From Drosophila miranda (taxonomy: Eukaryota; Arthropoda; Insecta; Diptera; Drosophilidae), in NCBI RefSeq assembly GCF_003369915.1, contig NC_046677.1, positions 12,896,001 to 12,960,000 of the forward strand: a stretch of DNA of 64,000 bases. The letters run 5' to 3'. The position numbers and the translations under genes were made by a program. Numbering within the stretch: position 1 is the stretch's first letter; each line of letters opens with the position of its first letter. Shown one piece after another: positions 13,101 to 25,293 of the stretch. The notes under the pieces are model-generated. The model did no database searches, was not told the origin of the DNA, and saw only the letters and a list, made by a program, of their open reading frames with translations.

Positions 13101-15119
13101 TTCAACGTCCACTTTCAGGCAGACTGCCTCGCCTGTCCACCGCCAACTGACCCATGATACAACTCATTTTTGCCGGAGAACTTAGTCGAGCTGGATAGCA
13201 CAGTGCTCTGCAGGTCATTGAAAAGCGATTTTAGACATACACCCCAAAAATTCATATCGCAATGATTTTTAGTACGATATTGACCAAAGCATTATTTTTT
13301 AGTATATACAACAAAAGGAGAATCATAGAATTTCAGGTTATTTTGAAATCGGCGATATTTTTTGTACTATAATATTCATTAAACCATCTATGGTTGTACT
13401 TTATGCAGTTCGAGATGCGTTATTCTGAGCGTTGCAAACATCTGGACAAATTTGGCCTTCGTTCCCTTCGGAGACTACGCAGAGCCGGGTTGAGACATAA
13501 GCAATTTTTGGATTTTGGAAATAAAGATTATGTAATGATTTTTTATGGATCTCTTTTGCAAATTTTTCAAATTAATATAATTTTAGGTCGAGCACATAGA
13601 AAATATCGAATTTCTAAATCGTTTCTCAGAATTATATATATTTTATAGAATTATAGTAGTACTTTTATCAAAAATATTTAGTCCGAATCTATCGATGGAT
13701 CTCTGAAGAGAATTTCCTTATAAAGTATTCTCTCATTTTCGGGGATATTAAGCCACTTTCCGAGCAGCCTTGTGCCACAATGCGTCTCTGCTGCACGTGC
13801 GGTCGGTCGCATGCTATATTTTTCAATTTGTAAACATATCCTGCGGTGCAGGCGCTGAAAGCCGGACTGAAAGGGAGGCATTAGCAAGCATCTGCCTCTG
13901 CCGGCCACGCCCACGTCGGGCTCGGTATGGAATGCATTTCGCTCATTTGTTTGGCGTGTATTTCATGTCAACTTAATGTTTATTAGAAAACGTCTCCTGA
14001 AACCCCCGGTCAGGGTCCGGGACCGGACCGCAGAACAAGGAGGCCACCAGACTCGTCCCGAGCTATACTCCAGCGGCTGGCTGTCAACTGAGGCAACCCT
14101 AACCTCCGGCACAGGGAAGCTCATTCATCAGGCACCGGATCCGGATGCCAGCACCCAAAACAGTTTTTAATACACTTTTTTGTGGCTTTTTTTCTCGGTA
14201 AATGCAAAGCAAAGCAAGATTGAATATACAGGAGTTGCTTTTTGTTGGAGCAGCTGCAGGGTATTTAATCTGTCCCTATCTCCCAGTTATGACAGTTATG
14301 ACAGTGGAGGAGTTGGCTTTGGAGACCATCGTGGGCAGTCGGCAGGTGGAGTCTAACCTTTAACCATGATCTTTAAGACAATTAAAAATAATTCTTAAGT
14401 TCTGAATTACGCTCGATTTTGAATATATACATATAATGTTAATATAGATTATTAAAAAACGTTCAGATAAATAGCCAGATATGATTGCCAGTGTGAACCC
14501 ATTAAAAGTGTTTCGGTTGCCGAGATAATCATTCTATGCTAAATAAATTAATACATTATTAATTGAATTTCGGATGGTGTAGTGGCAGCGGAATGACAAA
14601 GACCACCAGCAGCGCTCTAACCTATTCATCCTCTGCTTCTTCTATAATATACCGCTCCGAACCGCAGCACAACATTTTAAAGCGTCTAGACATTGTAGCA
14701 CCGTGTTCTTGTGCAACTTTAGTTTCTAACGACTTCTTATTCAGAAGTTTAAATTAATTTATCAGGTTGAAGTGGCCGAAGTGGCCAATACTGCGCCGGT
14801 CTTTGTCGATGCCAGAATCTCGTAGAGATCTAAAGATCGCCAAACATATAGGCTTATAAACATATAAGCACATATAAGTCCAATAAATAAAGTATATCAA
14901 CGAAACAATTAAACAGTCAGTGTTCTACCTGATCAAGAGCAAGACACAGCATCAATAAACTGCCTTAAGTATTGGCCTTAACACTAATATGTGGTGCATT
15001 TCAAGAATTTAAAATTTACCCTTACATTGAATTAGCATTTGAGGCTCAATAATTACTTATTTTATTCTAGTAGGCGCCTTAGTAGTCGATGGAGTCGATG
15101 CCTCTGTGTCTCAGATGTC
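10149..15119. other. gene-free interval
   Basis: No supported exon. It contains a TCATCA/TCAGAA repeat patch at 12270-12330, a poly-T stretch near 12070 and AT-rich DNA from 13200 to 13700. Patches of higher GC at 13780-14170 and 14560-14820 have short frames that I could not match to any family. Confidence 0.5.
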
Positions 15120-15550
15120 TCAGATCCAGGGCCGCAGCACACATCTGTGTGGATCCACATCTGTGTAGATCCCGGGTACGTGTTCCTTGACGACTCCAAT
15201 GCCTCGGCTTACGATGCCAGCTTGCACGAACCGGGTGGAATCACTGGCCAGGGGACAAGCCAGCGGAGACCCGCTGCACCATCCCGTAGCATTAATGTCT
15301 CTAACACAAATCAAGCTATTTTTCAGCGAAAGTAAAAGCCCAACCTACTTCCTTTGAGCTGATTCTGACACTCGGTTGCACTTACTATTTGAAAATTAAT
15401 TTTATTCAGTACGTTGGGATAATCGTAAGGCGCGAAGGCCTTTTTTCACCCAACCTCTGACGACGCAGCGAAGTATTGCGAGCTCTCCAGCAGGTAAAGG
15501 CAGGCAAATCGGGCTGATGTAAGGTTCCATTCGAAACGGCCCCTCCCCTC
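15120..15550 (-). pseudogene. relic of a CLIP-type serine protease homolog (C-terminal half)
   Basis: Three minus-strand frames, read in order, reproduce the C-terminal half of the same family as the intact homologs at 17.5 kb and 43 kb. Frame one (about 15545-15450) gives EPYISPICLP and then RCVVRGW. Frame two (about 15450-15335) gives VLNKINF, ATECQNQL and GSRLGFYF and ends in stop codons. Frame three (15314-15123) gives GWCSGSPLACP, FVQAGIV, VPGIYTDV and LRPWI followed by a stop. The active-site Ser position already lacks a GDSGG motif. At least two frameshifts and in-frame stops break it, and the N-terminal half (signal, CLIP, His region) is not recognisable upstream. It is a dead member of a local cluster. 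Confidence 0.75.
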
Positions 15551-15649
15551 CCTCAGCCATTCTTCAGTGGTGCCAGGTTTTCAGAGTCAATATAAGCTAG
15601 ATTTGAACAACAAAATATATATATATATAATCTATAATATGAGCTAAAA

Positions 15650-16431
15650 CTAAATACACCCCAAAAATACAAAGTTTTGTGGTATGAGTGATTTTTTTAT
15701 ATGCTTATTGCTGTATATCGTCCATTTCTGCATTCTGCTCTTGACTGTTATAGTATCTCTGTTTTTTTTTAAATTAAGTTCAAATATTTTTATGGCAATT
15801 CGTAGTTGTGGCAACATTTTCCTTGTCTGCGCAACCCTATAACATTTCAAACGGAGCTAAAATGTATTAAAAAATTATGAACTCAAAAAACCGACCTGTT
15901 TCTTAACATTGCATTTATCGTTTTTAAATGCAAACTGTTGCGCAATTTTTAGTTTTAGCTTTAACTATATTCAGTTGACTAAACCCCGTCACACATCAGA
16001 ATTTGACAATAGCAAACAGAGCAAGTGGATTAAATGGGTTGTTTCTCCCCGCATCTTTATCAATTTCAACCAATAGATTTTTTCGTACGACTTTATACTA
16101 TAAATGTCTGTGAACGCAGCACGTTGCCAACGGAAAATATATTTAGTTTCTTAAGATTTTCAAAATTTAACACAACCAAACCTTGCTCTTATAAAACATA
16201 AAAAATAAGATGCATTTTTTTTAAATTTTTTTTCCGCAAATTTGATAAGCTAATTAAAAAAATGCTAGATCTTACCTGAGATGGGGTTAAACTGACAGCA
16301 CTGCTCTGCGATATAGACTCACGAATTTTCTTTGCCAAAAACCACACGATCTTGGCAGTGGATTCTCGATACACAGAAAAGTTGCGGGCCACAAAATCGC
16401 GGGAGTGAGATTCCGATCTGACCCAATGCAT
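15650..16431 (-). CDS. candidate two-exon small gene, family unknown
   Basis: Exon 1 runs 16431-16276 (52 codons). It opens at an ATG in good context and ends at a near-perfect donor, CAG|GTAAGA. Exon 2 runs 15856-15650, enters after a pyrimidine-rich acceptor (TTTTTTAATACATTTTAG) in the matching phase and ends in a stop, giving 120 residues. Exon 1 has balanced, coding-like codon use and reads as a basic helical segment (ESTAKIVWFLAKKIRES). Exon 2 is Lys/Arg-rich and ends in a short hydrophobic stretch. I recognise no domain, signal peptide or membrane segment. The second acceptor could also be at TTATAG (15837), giving a shorter protein. It lies 100 bases from the protease relic but is not part of it. 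It may be a young gene, a relic, or a chance pairing of splice signals. Confidence 0.35.
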
Positions 16432-17316
16432 GGCTTTGCAGCAATTACTACTATCAGCACCCAGTCATTGCTCGCTCGAGTGATTCGAATTTGATTCAAA
16501 CAATTCGAGCTCAACAAATCTCAAGGAAATCTATAGATTCGAAGTATCGTTTGCACCTTGTTTCTTGTACTCGTACTTTATTCAATGCAATAAAAAGTAT
16601 CACTAGTAAGCAGAAACGTAGAGGACATATGAGACAAAAACGCTTCCTTCAAAAAACCAATGTTGCTTTACCTCGTGAATTAATACAAAAGTTATTTACA
16701 TACAAAAATAAAACTATTTTCTTTTGTTAATTTCTGTAAGCTATGTTATTTGGGGGAATTTAAGTTATATTTTAAGAGAGCTATCTTTCTGTCTTTAAAA
16801 TATCAAGAGTTCGTATATACAGAATGACTAGCAGGCAATGGTTCCTTGAGCCACTTACTCCCATAGCAAATAAAATATATTATAATTCAACGAAAAAAAT
16901 ATTATTATATACTTGCACATTAAAGACAGATTGATAAGAATGTTTTTTATGAAATCTGTGGAAGAAACAAGCAAGAAATAATCGGAATGTATATAAATAC
17001 TTATATATTCATGATGTGCACTCAGAGAAAAATGATACCCATATTTAAATTAAGGTTTCCAGTTTTACAGAAAAACAAGTGAAGTGTAACAGAATTCATT
17101 TGTATTAAACTTACATAAGTGTATTAAAAACCAAAACTAAATTTTTTTTTTTTTTAAATAAATTGAATACATAAAATCTGTAGGAAATATATTTAATTTA
17201 AACTATGGGTTCGCTCGATTAATCACTTTCCATCGAGAGTATTTTTGGTACCATTGGTATACATTTTTAAATCTATGTGAAAATACTACAAGCTCAATTG
17301 CTTTTTTCTCTGGGTG
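16432..17316. other. AT-rich gene-free interval
   Basis: AT-rich DNA with many short homopolymers, for example a T run at 17143-17154. I see no exon or repeat family here. Confidence 0.5.
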
Positions 17317-17324
17317 TATAAATA
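17317..17324 (+). promoter_or_regulatory. TATA box of the CLIP-type serine protease homolog
   Basis: TATAAATA lies 201 bases before the start codon at 17518. A CAGAT initiator-like site at about 17346-17350 is at the expected distance of roughly 30 bases. This would give a leader of about 170 bases. Confidence 0.5.
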
Positions 17325-17517
17325 AAAGGTGTCAAGATGTTGGAGCAGATGAGGGTAATGGTGTCTTATTTAACCGAGTCAGTAATTGTCGACAACTGCC
17401 TGCGAATCGTTCTGTGGCTCCGCTGGAATTTATTATTCAATTTGAATTGCATTTATTTATTGCATTTCGTAGATGCGAATCGGCTGCCTCAGAGATAACC
17501 TCACTGATTGATTAAAT

Positions 17518-18682
17518 ATGACGAGTCCTACTGGAAAGTTGGGATCTTTGTTGTTACTATTCGCTTTGATTCTGCTCATTTCCGATATTTCCGGTAACGA
17601 CGAAACCGCCTTCTTTCAGAAGATCTCAACAACTACAACCAGGCCAACAACAACGACAACAACTACAACAAAGCAGCCTGTGACTCAGGAAAAGAAGTGC
17701 GGCCTGTTGAATGATAAAATCTGTGTTAAGCGCACTGAGTGTGCGGAAACTGTCCGGAACATTCGAAAGGTAATCATCGATTTAGGAGAGCCGCCTAAAA
17801 GCATATGCCACTATCTGGAGACCTGTTGTCTTCCCAAAGATAAGGTGAGGAATACAAATCGAAGTTTTTATCGGTTGTCGTTGACTGCAGTGATTTTTGT
17901 AATTTTTGTAATTGCAGCTGAAAGTTAGCATCAATCGCGAACATACGGCTGGCAGTAATCAGTGCGGGGTAACAAATGTGGATGGCTTATACATGACTGT
18001 AAAGGGAGGAAGCCTGGTGACTAGCTTCGGAGAGTACCCATGGGTAGTAGCTATATTCGATGTTGCCGCACAGTTTGTCTGCACAGGCACTTTGATTGCC
18101 TATAACGTGGTCCTGACAACGGCGAGCTGCGTGGCTGCCGAACAACAGCTGATCGCGAGGGCTGGGGAATGGGATCTGATGACCGAGAATGAGCCTGTTG
18201 CCCATGTAAACATCAGCGTCAAAAAATCAATAGTACACGAGAAATTCGATTGGGAGTCAATGGAATACAACATTGCCTTGTTGATCCTAGAGAGCGCTTT
18301 TGATCACCTGCAATACATAACACCCATTTGTTTGCTCGGCAATGACACTGAAGTCTTCTATGAGAAGTGTTTCATCACTGGATGGAGGTCTACCAGGCCT
18401 TTGAACCAGCCTAGCCGGAATATAGTCGTCAAGGTTGAAATCGCCATTGACAGTGGGTCTTGCTCACTCAATTCGATCTCGACGGAAATATGTGCCACTG
18501 CCAATACCAATCTGGCCATCTATGCCAAAGGAGCACCGCTGATTTGTCCAACCGACAGCAGTATTTACCATATAATTGGCGCCTGGAGTACAAGAACGAA
18601 AGGTGTAATTCAATTCAGCGATGTCAGGCAATTCGGTCCGTGGATTCGCGAGAAATTAGAGCCTGACGGCATTTTCATTTAG
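17518..18682 (+). CDS. CLIP-domain serine protease homolog, catalytically inactive
   Basis: Two exons, 17518-17844 and 17918-18682, separated by a 73-base intron, encode 363 residues. They comprise a signal peptide (1 to about 26), a Thr-rich linker (38-51), a CLIP-like six-Cys module (Cys 61, 69, 75, 97, 103, 104) and a chymotrypsin-fold domain from about 137. All three catalytic residues are replaced: the His position in TTASC is Ser179, the Asp position in EYNIALL is Asn227, and the Ser position before GAPL is Lys313. The C164/C180 disulfide is kept. Such secreted homologs act as cofactors or decoys in haemolymph protease cascades, or in reproductive secretions; which applies cannot be read here. 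An AATAAA at 18733 would be its polyadenylation signal. It belongs to the family of Drosophila masquerade-like homologs that also includes the relic at 15.1 kb and the gene at 43 kb. Confidence 0.92.
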
Positions 18683-20508
18683 CAGCTTCAATATTGGAAT
18701 GCGTGTGAGTTAGAATACCTTTACTTTCAAAAAATAAATACAAATAATTGCTGGGAGATATTATCGTAATTATTTATGTAGCATCAAGCATGGGCACACA
18801 AGAAGAACCCGTTTAAAGCAAGCATTGAAGTATGAACGCCATCGAAGAGTTGCATGGTACGCAACATTTGGAATAATATCAGGGATATTCCACCACATCA
18901 TAGCTACCATTCAATGGGTCTTTCGTTTGGCAGCTTTAAATCATGGTAATTACATTAAGCGGAATATTCTGCTCTCTGCACTTATTTTCCCGTTCCAGGC
19001 AACATCACAACCGCATGTGGCGAAATTAACGCCAACGAAGCGCATTACGGTGCGGCATCCTGGACTCCTCCCAGCCCGCTCACAGCCTTACGGATGCCGG
19101 AATGTGCGACTGACTCCTTACACAATCGCCCCCCGCAGATAGGCACCCGCCGAGGCATTTCAATTTTTTACTCCCCTTCACCCGCTGCCGACGCACACAC
19201 AAATGTTTATACATTAGGAACATTTGTGCGAATGCCTCCGCGTCGTTGCTCGGCGCTCGACATCGTCACAGGTGCTGATTATATTGAAAATTATTAGTGA
19301 AACATTGCAACAGCAACAGTAGAGGCAGCGGCAGCGGCAGAGGCAGCGGCAGCAGACTCCTGTGGTGTTGTTGGTGAGTCAACGGGAACGAGTCGGCTCG
19401 GGCCTGCTTGGGCGCTGCATGTGGGCTATAAAAATTGATTGCATACTTTGCGGCGCGCCAAATGTACTTTGACTGGGACGACTCTTTGCGAATTTGTGGC
19501 CATGTGTGTGTATGTAGGTGTACGCTAGTTATCGTAATGGGTAAAGCTCTATTCCGAGCAAGTTTATAAAGAATATTCAACAAAGATTTTCTTATTGCAG
19601 ATAGATCTTTGCATAGATTTAAGTATGGCATCTTTTCTGCCGATAAGAATAATTATAGAGACAATACATATACATACATATGTATGAGCTTTATTTTACT
19701 TTATGTAGCTCCTCTGTGATAAACAACTACATTTTCTAGCACATGAGGAGCCAACTAGTTTGTAGTTTACTTCATTGCTGTTATTGACAATAATTTGAAA
19801 GCAGATGTTGTGCACACAATAAAGTGTCAAATATCAGCACACATCATCGCATCGGGAGGCCGTCATTTCTACTGCAGAGTCGCTGAGAGCTTCGACAAGG
19901 ATAGGAAGGGGAATGAAATAAATAAACCCCAAACGTGAGCAGTGCCAAGATCCGTACAGCTGAAAAATTAAAAAAACAAAAATTTACCAAAATTAATTGA
20001 GCGCATGAAAGATGGAAAACCTGGGGAATCGGGGAGCAGAGATGAAATAACATAGGACAGAGACAACGTTGAAATGTTAACGCTTTTCAGCCCCTGGAGG
20101 CAGCTTCCTTCCGACGCGTCGATGACATTCTTTTCCTAACTTTATCAGACAATTTTTCACCTTTAAATTATTTGGGACGTTGACTTTTTATTGTCTTACC
20201 CTCGAGACGAGCTTTATTGCTGTTGACACGCAATCTAATCTATTTTCCTTTTTCGACGCCGTATGTATACTCACGTCTACTGATGCAGAGTTTGGGCTGA
20301 AGAAGATAGGTCGCAAAATTGTATCAAACCATTTGTATAAGCTGCCAAGGGAAAATACTTATAGCATCGGTATGGGAAAAAAATCGGTGCCTAGTATGAT
20401 TTTTTGAAGATATCAGCAAAAATTGATCAGCTTTAAGTTCTGTTTCTCAGTAGCTTTGTTCGACTTGTTTTGAAATGGATTCAATTCATTGAAATTGTCA
20501 GGAAACAC
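18683..20508. other. gene-free interval
   Basis: It starts with the 3' end of the serine protease homolog. It also holds a GGCAGC/GGCAGA repeat at 19322-19354 and otherwise unremarkable DNA. No supported exon. Confidence 0.5.
19310..19354. repeat. CAGCAA / GGCAGC repeat patch
   Basis: CAACAG units are followed by GGCAGC and GGCAGA hexamers. It is a simple repeat outside any gene. Confidence 0.7.
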
Positions 20509-20538
20509 TCAGAACACAGCAGAACACAGCAGAACACA
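20509..20538 (+). repeat. 10-base tandem repeat upstream of the IQ-motif gene
   Basis: Nearly three copies of AGAACACAGC end 33 bases before the start codon at 20571, so they sit in the likely promoter or leader. A related pair, CAGAACTCAGCAGAACTCAC, occurs at 9914-9933. Confidence 0.7.
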
Positions 20539-20570
20539 TATTCATCAATAAAAATCACTCAACACAAAAC

Positions 20571-21924
20571 ATGTTCAGCGATAATTTGCTCCACTCTTCT
20601 TTTGGTAAGATCAGCCGAACATATATAGATCTGTCGGATGAGTAAGTTCAGGAAAATAAAACAGAGATCAATGTCCAAATGATAACATCTGAACCCCCAG
20701 AGATCTCGGCCAGGAAGATGAAAGCGAGTCTCAGTTATTGCAAGTGAAGATGTCAAGGTGAGTGCAGATGAAAAGTAAATTAATAATCGATCTCAGCGAC
20801 ACAACCTCGACTTTAAGGACAGCCATGCTCATACTGGACTACAAGCAGTTCATCGCTGCCCGGCGCATTCAGTCCCTCTGGCGTGGTTATCGAATACGAA
20901 AGTTGCACCATCTGCGCTGGCATGCAGCCATCACCATTCAGCGGTGGTGGCGCGGCTTTCGGGTTCGCAGCCGCATGACAATGGACATCGAGAAGCGCCT
21001 CCAAGACACCCTTGTCGAGCACTACCATCGGTCGGCTATCAAGATCCAGTCTCTTTTCCGGGGCTGGTCTATCAGGAACACCGTGCATGACGCGAACATT
21101 CTGCGCCGGATGCAGATCAGGTCCGTCGAGGACCTGCTACACTGCTTGGCCTTCCAGCTGCACCACCTAAAACATACGCACGAGATACCGGGTGTCTACT
21201 CGATGCGCCAGTCCGAGTGAGTATCTTGGAATACTTTGCCACTTTGCTCTTATTCTCCTGTAATCCCTTCCAGCTGCCTGTCGCAAGTCGAGATGATAAT
21301 GGGCAGCATGGTGTTCCGCTTCTACAACGGAAGCGTGCGCGGTTTGCTGGCACGACGCACAGCCCAGGTTGAGGAGCAACGTCGGATGTTCCAGAAATCG
21401 GAATACATGACTGCCATCCCCTATGACGGACCCAATTTCGATTTGGCGTGCACTTCGCAGCACGACGACTCGCTGCCAGCCAAAGCGAACATGGACAATC
21501 GCATGTTCAAGATCACTACTGAGTACGAGAAGTCCCTGGTAGATCCGACTGTGCACGAAATCCAGCAGAATCAAGCCAAGCGTAAGTGATCCTTAAACGT
21601 TTTATTCGGCTCTCTCTATATCTGTGTTCCTCCTCCTGGATCTCCTCAGGCAAACGTGAAATGTTCCTGGATCAGGTTCGAGCTCAACAGTTGGCAAAGA
21701 AGCAGAGCTTTTGCGAATATGTCATCCAGAGTATGCGCAAATGGAAGGTCTGGGATGGAGAAGAAATCGTCCTCAGAAATGACATATTTCGAGATGCGGA
21801 AAATCTGAAGAAATTTCTTAACGATGCGGGTTATCTTCTAGAAAATTTTATAACATGTCACTGCAGGCTGGACGCTTTACCTGAGGGCCAGTGTAATCCA
21901 CAATTGGTAACCCCTATCGAATAA
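20571..21924 (+). CDS. IQ-motif protein resembling SPATA17 (axonemal/sperm)
   Basis: Five exons: 20571-20641, 20701-20757, 20818-21216, 21274-21581 and 21650-21924. All introns are 57-68 bases with consistent phases, giving 369 residues. Exon 3 could instead begin at 20797, 21 bases earlier and in frame. That would leave a 39-base intron, shorter than usual, so I chose 20818. Three IQ motifs lie at about 57-70 (RRIQSLWRGYRIRK), 80-93 (ITIQRWWRGFRVR) and 116-129 (IKIQSLFRGWSIR), followed by a conserved-looking EIPGVYSMRQ segment. IQ number and spacing, total length and the IPG(I/V)Y segment match the SPATA17 family, a calmodulin-binding protein of the sperm flagellum. IQ motifs bind calmodulin. 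No signal or membrane segment is present. The stop codon lies inside an AATAAA at 21920-21925. Confidence 0.82.
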
Positions 21925-23772
21925 ATTATGAGTAGCCATTGTAGGAATTCTTTAAGTATTCCCGTCAAGGAAAGTTTTTTGCGTTTGGCAGCTTTTCATT
22001 TCGAGTAGCTAGCCCTTCAGGTTGTAGCCGGGAGCATGTGCATTTGACTGTTAACTAATTAGCATCCATTTATTCACCTTTGTTTCCGGAATTTCTGCTC
22101 TTTTTCTGCACTCACATTTTTCTCGTCCACGTCCACCCGCATCTTGGAAAGGCAGCAACATTTTTCTTGGAAGCATTTTCCTTTGTTTTCAGAAGACATT
22201 TAATTTATTTTGCCCTTGGCCAGAAAAATACCCACATGCGACATACAAGAGCAATTTGTGGGCTGCGTGGCAAATCCTGGCATGCTTACCTATAAATATT
22301 TGACATGGCTACAATAGCTCTCGCCTCGATCTGGAGACGTGGCAGTCGCACAACCCAACCAGCCCAACGGAGCTGAACCCACGGGAACTTGTGGCATACG
22401 TGCAGGAGCATTATCCACATACTTGAAACGCGCCTGGTTCGGTTCCCCAATCCTCCTCCTACGTGACCACAGTCTGGGTCTGATCCAGGTCCGGGTTGGT
22501 GGTGGCACTGGCGAGAGGTCGTCTTGCCAAATTAGATTTGCCTATAATTAATATGCACGATATGTGGCGCTAAGTTGTGTGAAAATTACTTGGGCGTTGA
22601 CGTGACGGAGCGTGGTTCGTGTGGAACGGTTGGTTCGTGTGGAACCATGCATTAGCATTAGCCCGTGCCAATTCCAGCTGAGCTGGATCTGCGCGAGTCT
22701 TGCGGCAATTGTTATTTGATTACAATTTTCTCCCCGTAAGTATTTCGTAATTAGTTGTTGATGACAAGGAGACGTGAGAGATAGTCGGGTAATCGGGTAT
22801 CGGGAAAATTCATTTTATCAAATGCAATACGATAAATAATGTTCTCCCGCGATTTGGGAAAGTGATAGCCTTCTTTTCGTGTCTTTCATAAATCATTTGC
22901 CTTTCATCTCATTCTGTTTATAATTTGAGATGATGGTAATAAAACAACAATTTGTTGACTGTTCTGATGCACAGTTCAAGATCAATAGCTTCTGGATAAT
23001 TATCGGCTACCGATACAGATTCAATACGAATAAAGGTTTCTATAAATTAAGTCTCTCTACTTCCGGGGTTCTCTACTTCAAAACAACGTTACACAGCGCA
23101 TTTCGGTTCGGTGTCTTCCTCCATTCGGCTCCGTTGGGGCTCTGTTCCGTAGACGACTTTTAAGTTTTTAATTAATTTGTTTTGCTGCGGTTCCGGCCCC
23201 AACGCCACTTTTTTTCCACCCTCGTCGTCGCAAATGCCGCCCCCTGTTCATTTTTCTTTCGACGGAAGGAAAAAGGTTAAGTGGTTTCATTTGGCAAACA
23301 TTTACCCAGACCGGTCGGGATGCTCCAGCTCCAGTTCCTCCCCAGCCACTCATCAATGCCCAAGTGTGTAAGAGTTTTAATAGGCTTTTGTGTGGAAAAT
23401 AAATTGATGCGGTGCACCTGTAAAATGCCCTAACAATGGTAGAGGGAAAGTTGGGTTGTACGGTACACCAGACGAATGTCTGTCCGTGTAGTGCGGCGAA
23501 CCGCACGGCAACCAGAGATGGAGCGGATGAAGGAGGCTGCCAAACGAATTTCAGTTAATTTCGAGTAAATTGTTAGAAAATTGTTGTTGTTTCCTCTAAC
23601 TGGGTGCTGCGGCGGAGCTGTGGCCTTGTCATAAGAATTATGGCATTTAATTAGAAGTATTCTTTAGGAAGTTAACACGCTCGGATCGATATATTTGAAT
23701 GGGATTATTTTAATGATAATACAAAAAACGTTCTTTCAAAGTACCACCGCGATGTTAGTGCCATTCGCGACA
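21925..23772. other. gene-free interval between convergent genes
   Basis: It separates the plus-strand IQ gene from the minus-strand carboxypeptidase and should contain the 3' untranslated region of the latter. No supported exon or repeat family. Confidence 0.55.
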
Positions 23773-25178
23773 TCATCCAAAGTTGGTGAAGTATCGCAAG
23801 ATGTGTGTCATGGCCACTGGGTTCTCCTGCTGCACCAGATGCCCCGCACGGTACACCCAGAACATGCTAAAGCCACCGCCGTGCTTCTCGTATCCCTCGA
23901 GCATGCCATCGATGCGAAAGGATTTGCGTGGAGATCCCGCGTATTCAGCCTTTCGGCGCCACCTCATGCGGCTGATCCAGTTGACGGTGCCCGGGGTGGC
24001 GCAGAGTAGGTCCAGAATGCCTGAATAAACGCCCACTCGGATCGATGTCTCATCCAGCAATCGTGTCACTGCATAGAATGGAATGGTGGTGAGTGTAGGT
24101 ATTATACTGTGAGATTAGGATCACGTTACCTATGTGAGTCGCGGGTCGAAAGATTTCACTGCCCAGATGCATGAATACCGTGGCATTCTGCAGCATCCAA
24201 GCGGGCATGTGGCTGAGGCCCAGGGCCTTCGTGACATTAGAACGCATGAAGTCACTCATCTTCGGATCCTCGCCATACCGATATACCTCATCGAGGTGGA
24301 CCCTACGTTGCGTGTTGTACAGAAAGACGCCGTCTGTGTAGGTACCAATAACATCCTGGATTGTAGAACCCGTTTCCAGGGCTCGTATCCACTTCTCGTC
24401 GTACACGAGTCCGGCTATCTGAGCAGCCACCCGGGATATGTTGCGATATCCATCCTCATCCACAATGCCCAGCTGCAGGAGGAAGGGAGCGTAGGCCAGT
24501 ATGCTGTCCAGTGGGGAGGTCCAGGGATTTCCCACAGCCACCGAGTCCAGCCGACACTTCACCTGACCTCGCTCTTTGGCAAGGTGCAGCTCGAGGGCAA
24601 ACTCCGGGGCCATCTTTCCGCCGTAGCTCTCCGAGAAGATGTGCAGCGGAACGCGCTGAAACTGCGGATATTTGCTGAGAAACATCTGCATCAGGGTGAC
24701 CAGATCGCGGGCAATCTGAGAGTTGTTCCTGGCATACCGACCGTGCGACTCCACGTAGCTGAAGCCCGTTCCCACTGGACTGTCAATGAACAGCACATTC
24801 ATGTGCTGCACCCAGCTGCTCTCTCGCGGACGGCCTTCGATGTCGATGGCCCCGAGTTGCTCGAAGACTCCGCAGCCCGAGGAGGCTACTCCGGGTCCAC
24901 CCTGCAACCAGATCACCAGGGGCCGCTCCGTAAATGCGCTTACATTGGCAGTTGTATAGTGCAGCCAGTAGAACAGGTGGGCGCCCTTTCGCACCTCAAC
25001 GTAGTCCCAGTCCTGCTGGCCGGGTCCCAAGCCGGCTCGTCCTGCAGAGGTCTTTCAAGTTACGACAGGACAGTTATGGGTACTTTCTACTCGTGGTAAG
25101 CTCACCTTCCACCCAGGACAAAGACTGCAGAAGCAGTATGCCCCATGTCCAAGCACTGATCTGACTGAAGAGTTGCAT
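23773..25178 (-). CDS. serine carboxypeptidase (SCPEP1-like), copy A
   Basis: Three exons on the minus strand, 25178-25106, 25041-24130 and 24068-23773, give 426 residues. The start ATG precedes a typical signal peptide (SAWTWGILLLQSLSW). The family S10 catalytic set is complete: Ser163 in FSESYGGKM, Asp348 in YSGILDLL and His405 in RAGHLVQQ. The WLQGGPG substrate and oxyanion segment is also present. The enzyme should remove C-terminal residues from peptides in the secretory or lysosomal route. It is the first of two tandem copies on the same strand; the partner lies 457 bases upstream. It carries one extra intron compared with the partner, directly after the signal-peptide exon. The family is certain; the substrate is unknown. 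Confidence 0.94.
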
Positions 25179-25254
25179 CGCCGCGAACAGAATTGAACGT
25201 GTGCTAGGGATTTCGATATCGGAGCTGTGTGTACTGCTGTATCTACAAATGCGC

Positions 25255-25293
25255 ACTGATCGGCCTGCAGCTCTCGACCAATTGCTATTTATA
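25255..25293 (-). promoter_or_regulatory. core promoter of carboxypeptidase copy A
   Basis: On the minus strand TATAAATA (25293-25286) is followed by ATCAGTG with the initiator A at 25257, about 36 bases downstream. This gives a leader of about 79 bases before the ATG at 25178. Confidence 0.5.

Noticed and set aside
14563..14600. GWCSGSG string similar to the protease relic
   Set aside because: Only seven residues match, on the opposite strand, and no PLVCP or other protease motif follows.
24134..25099. 321-codon plus-strand frame
   Set aside because: It is antisense to carboxypeptidase copy A, whose triad and introns are clear.
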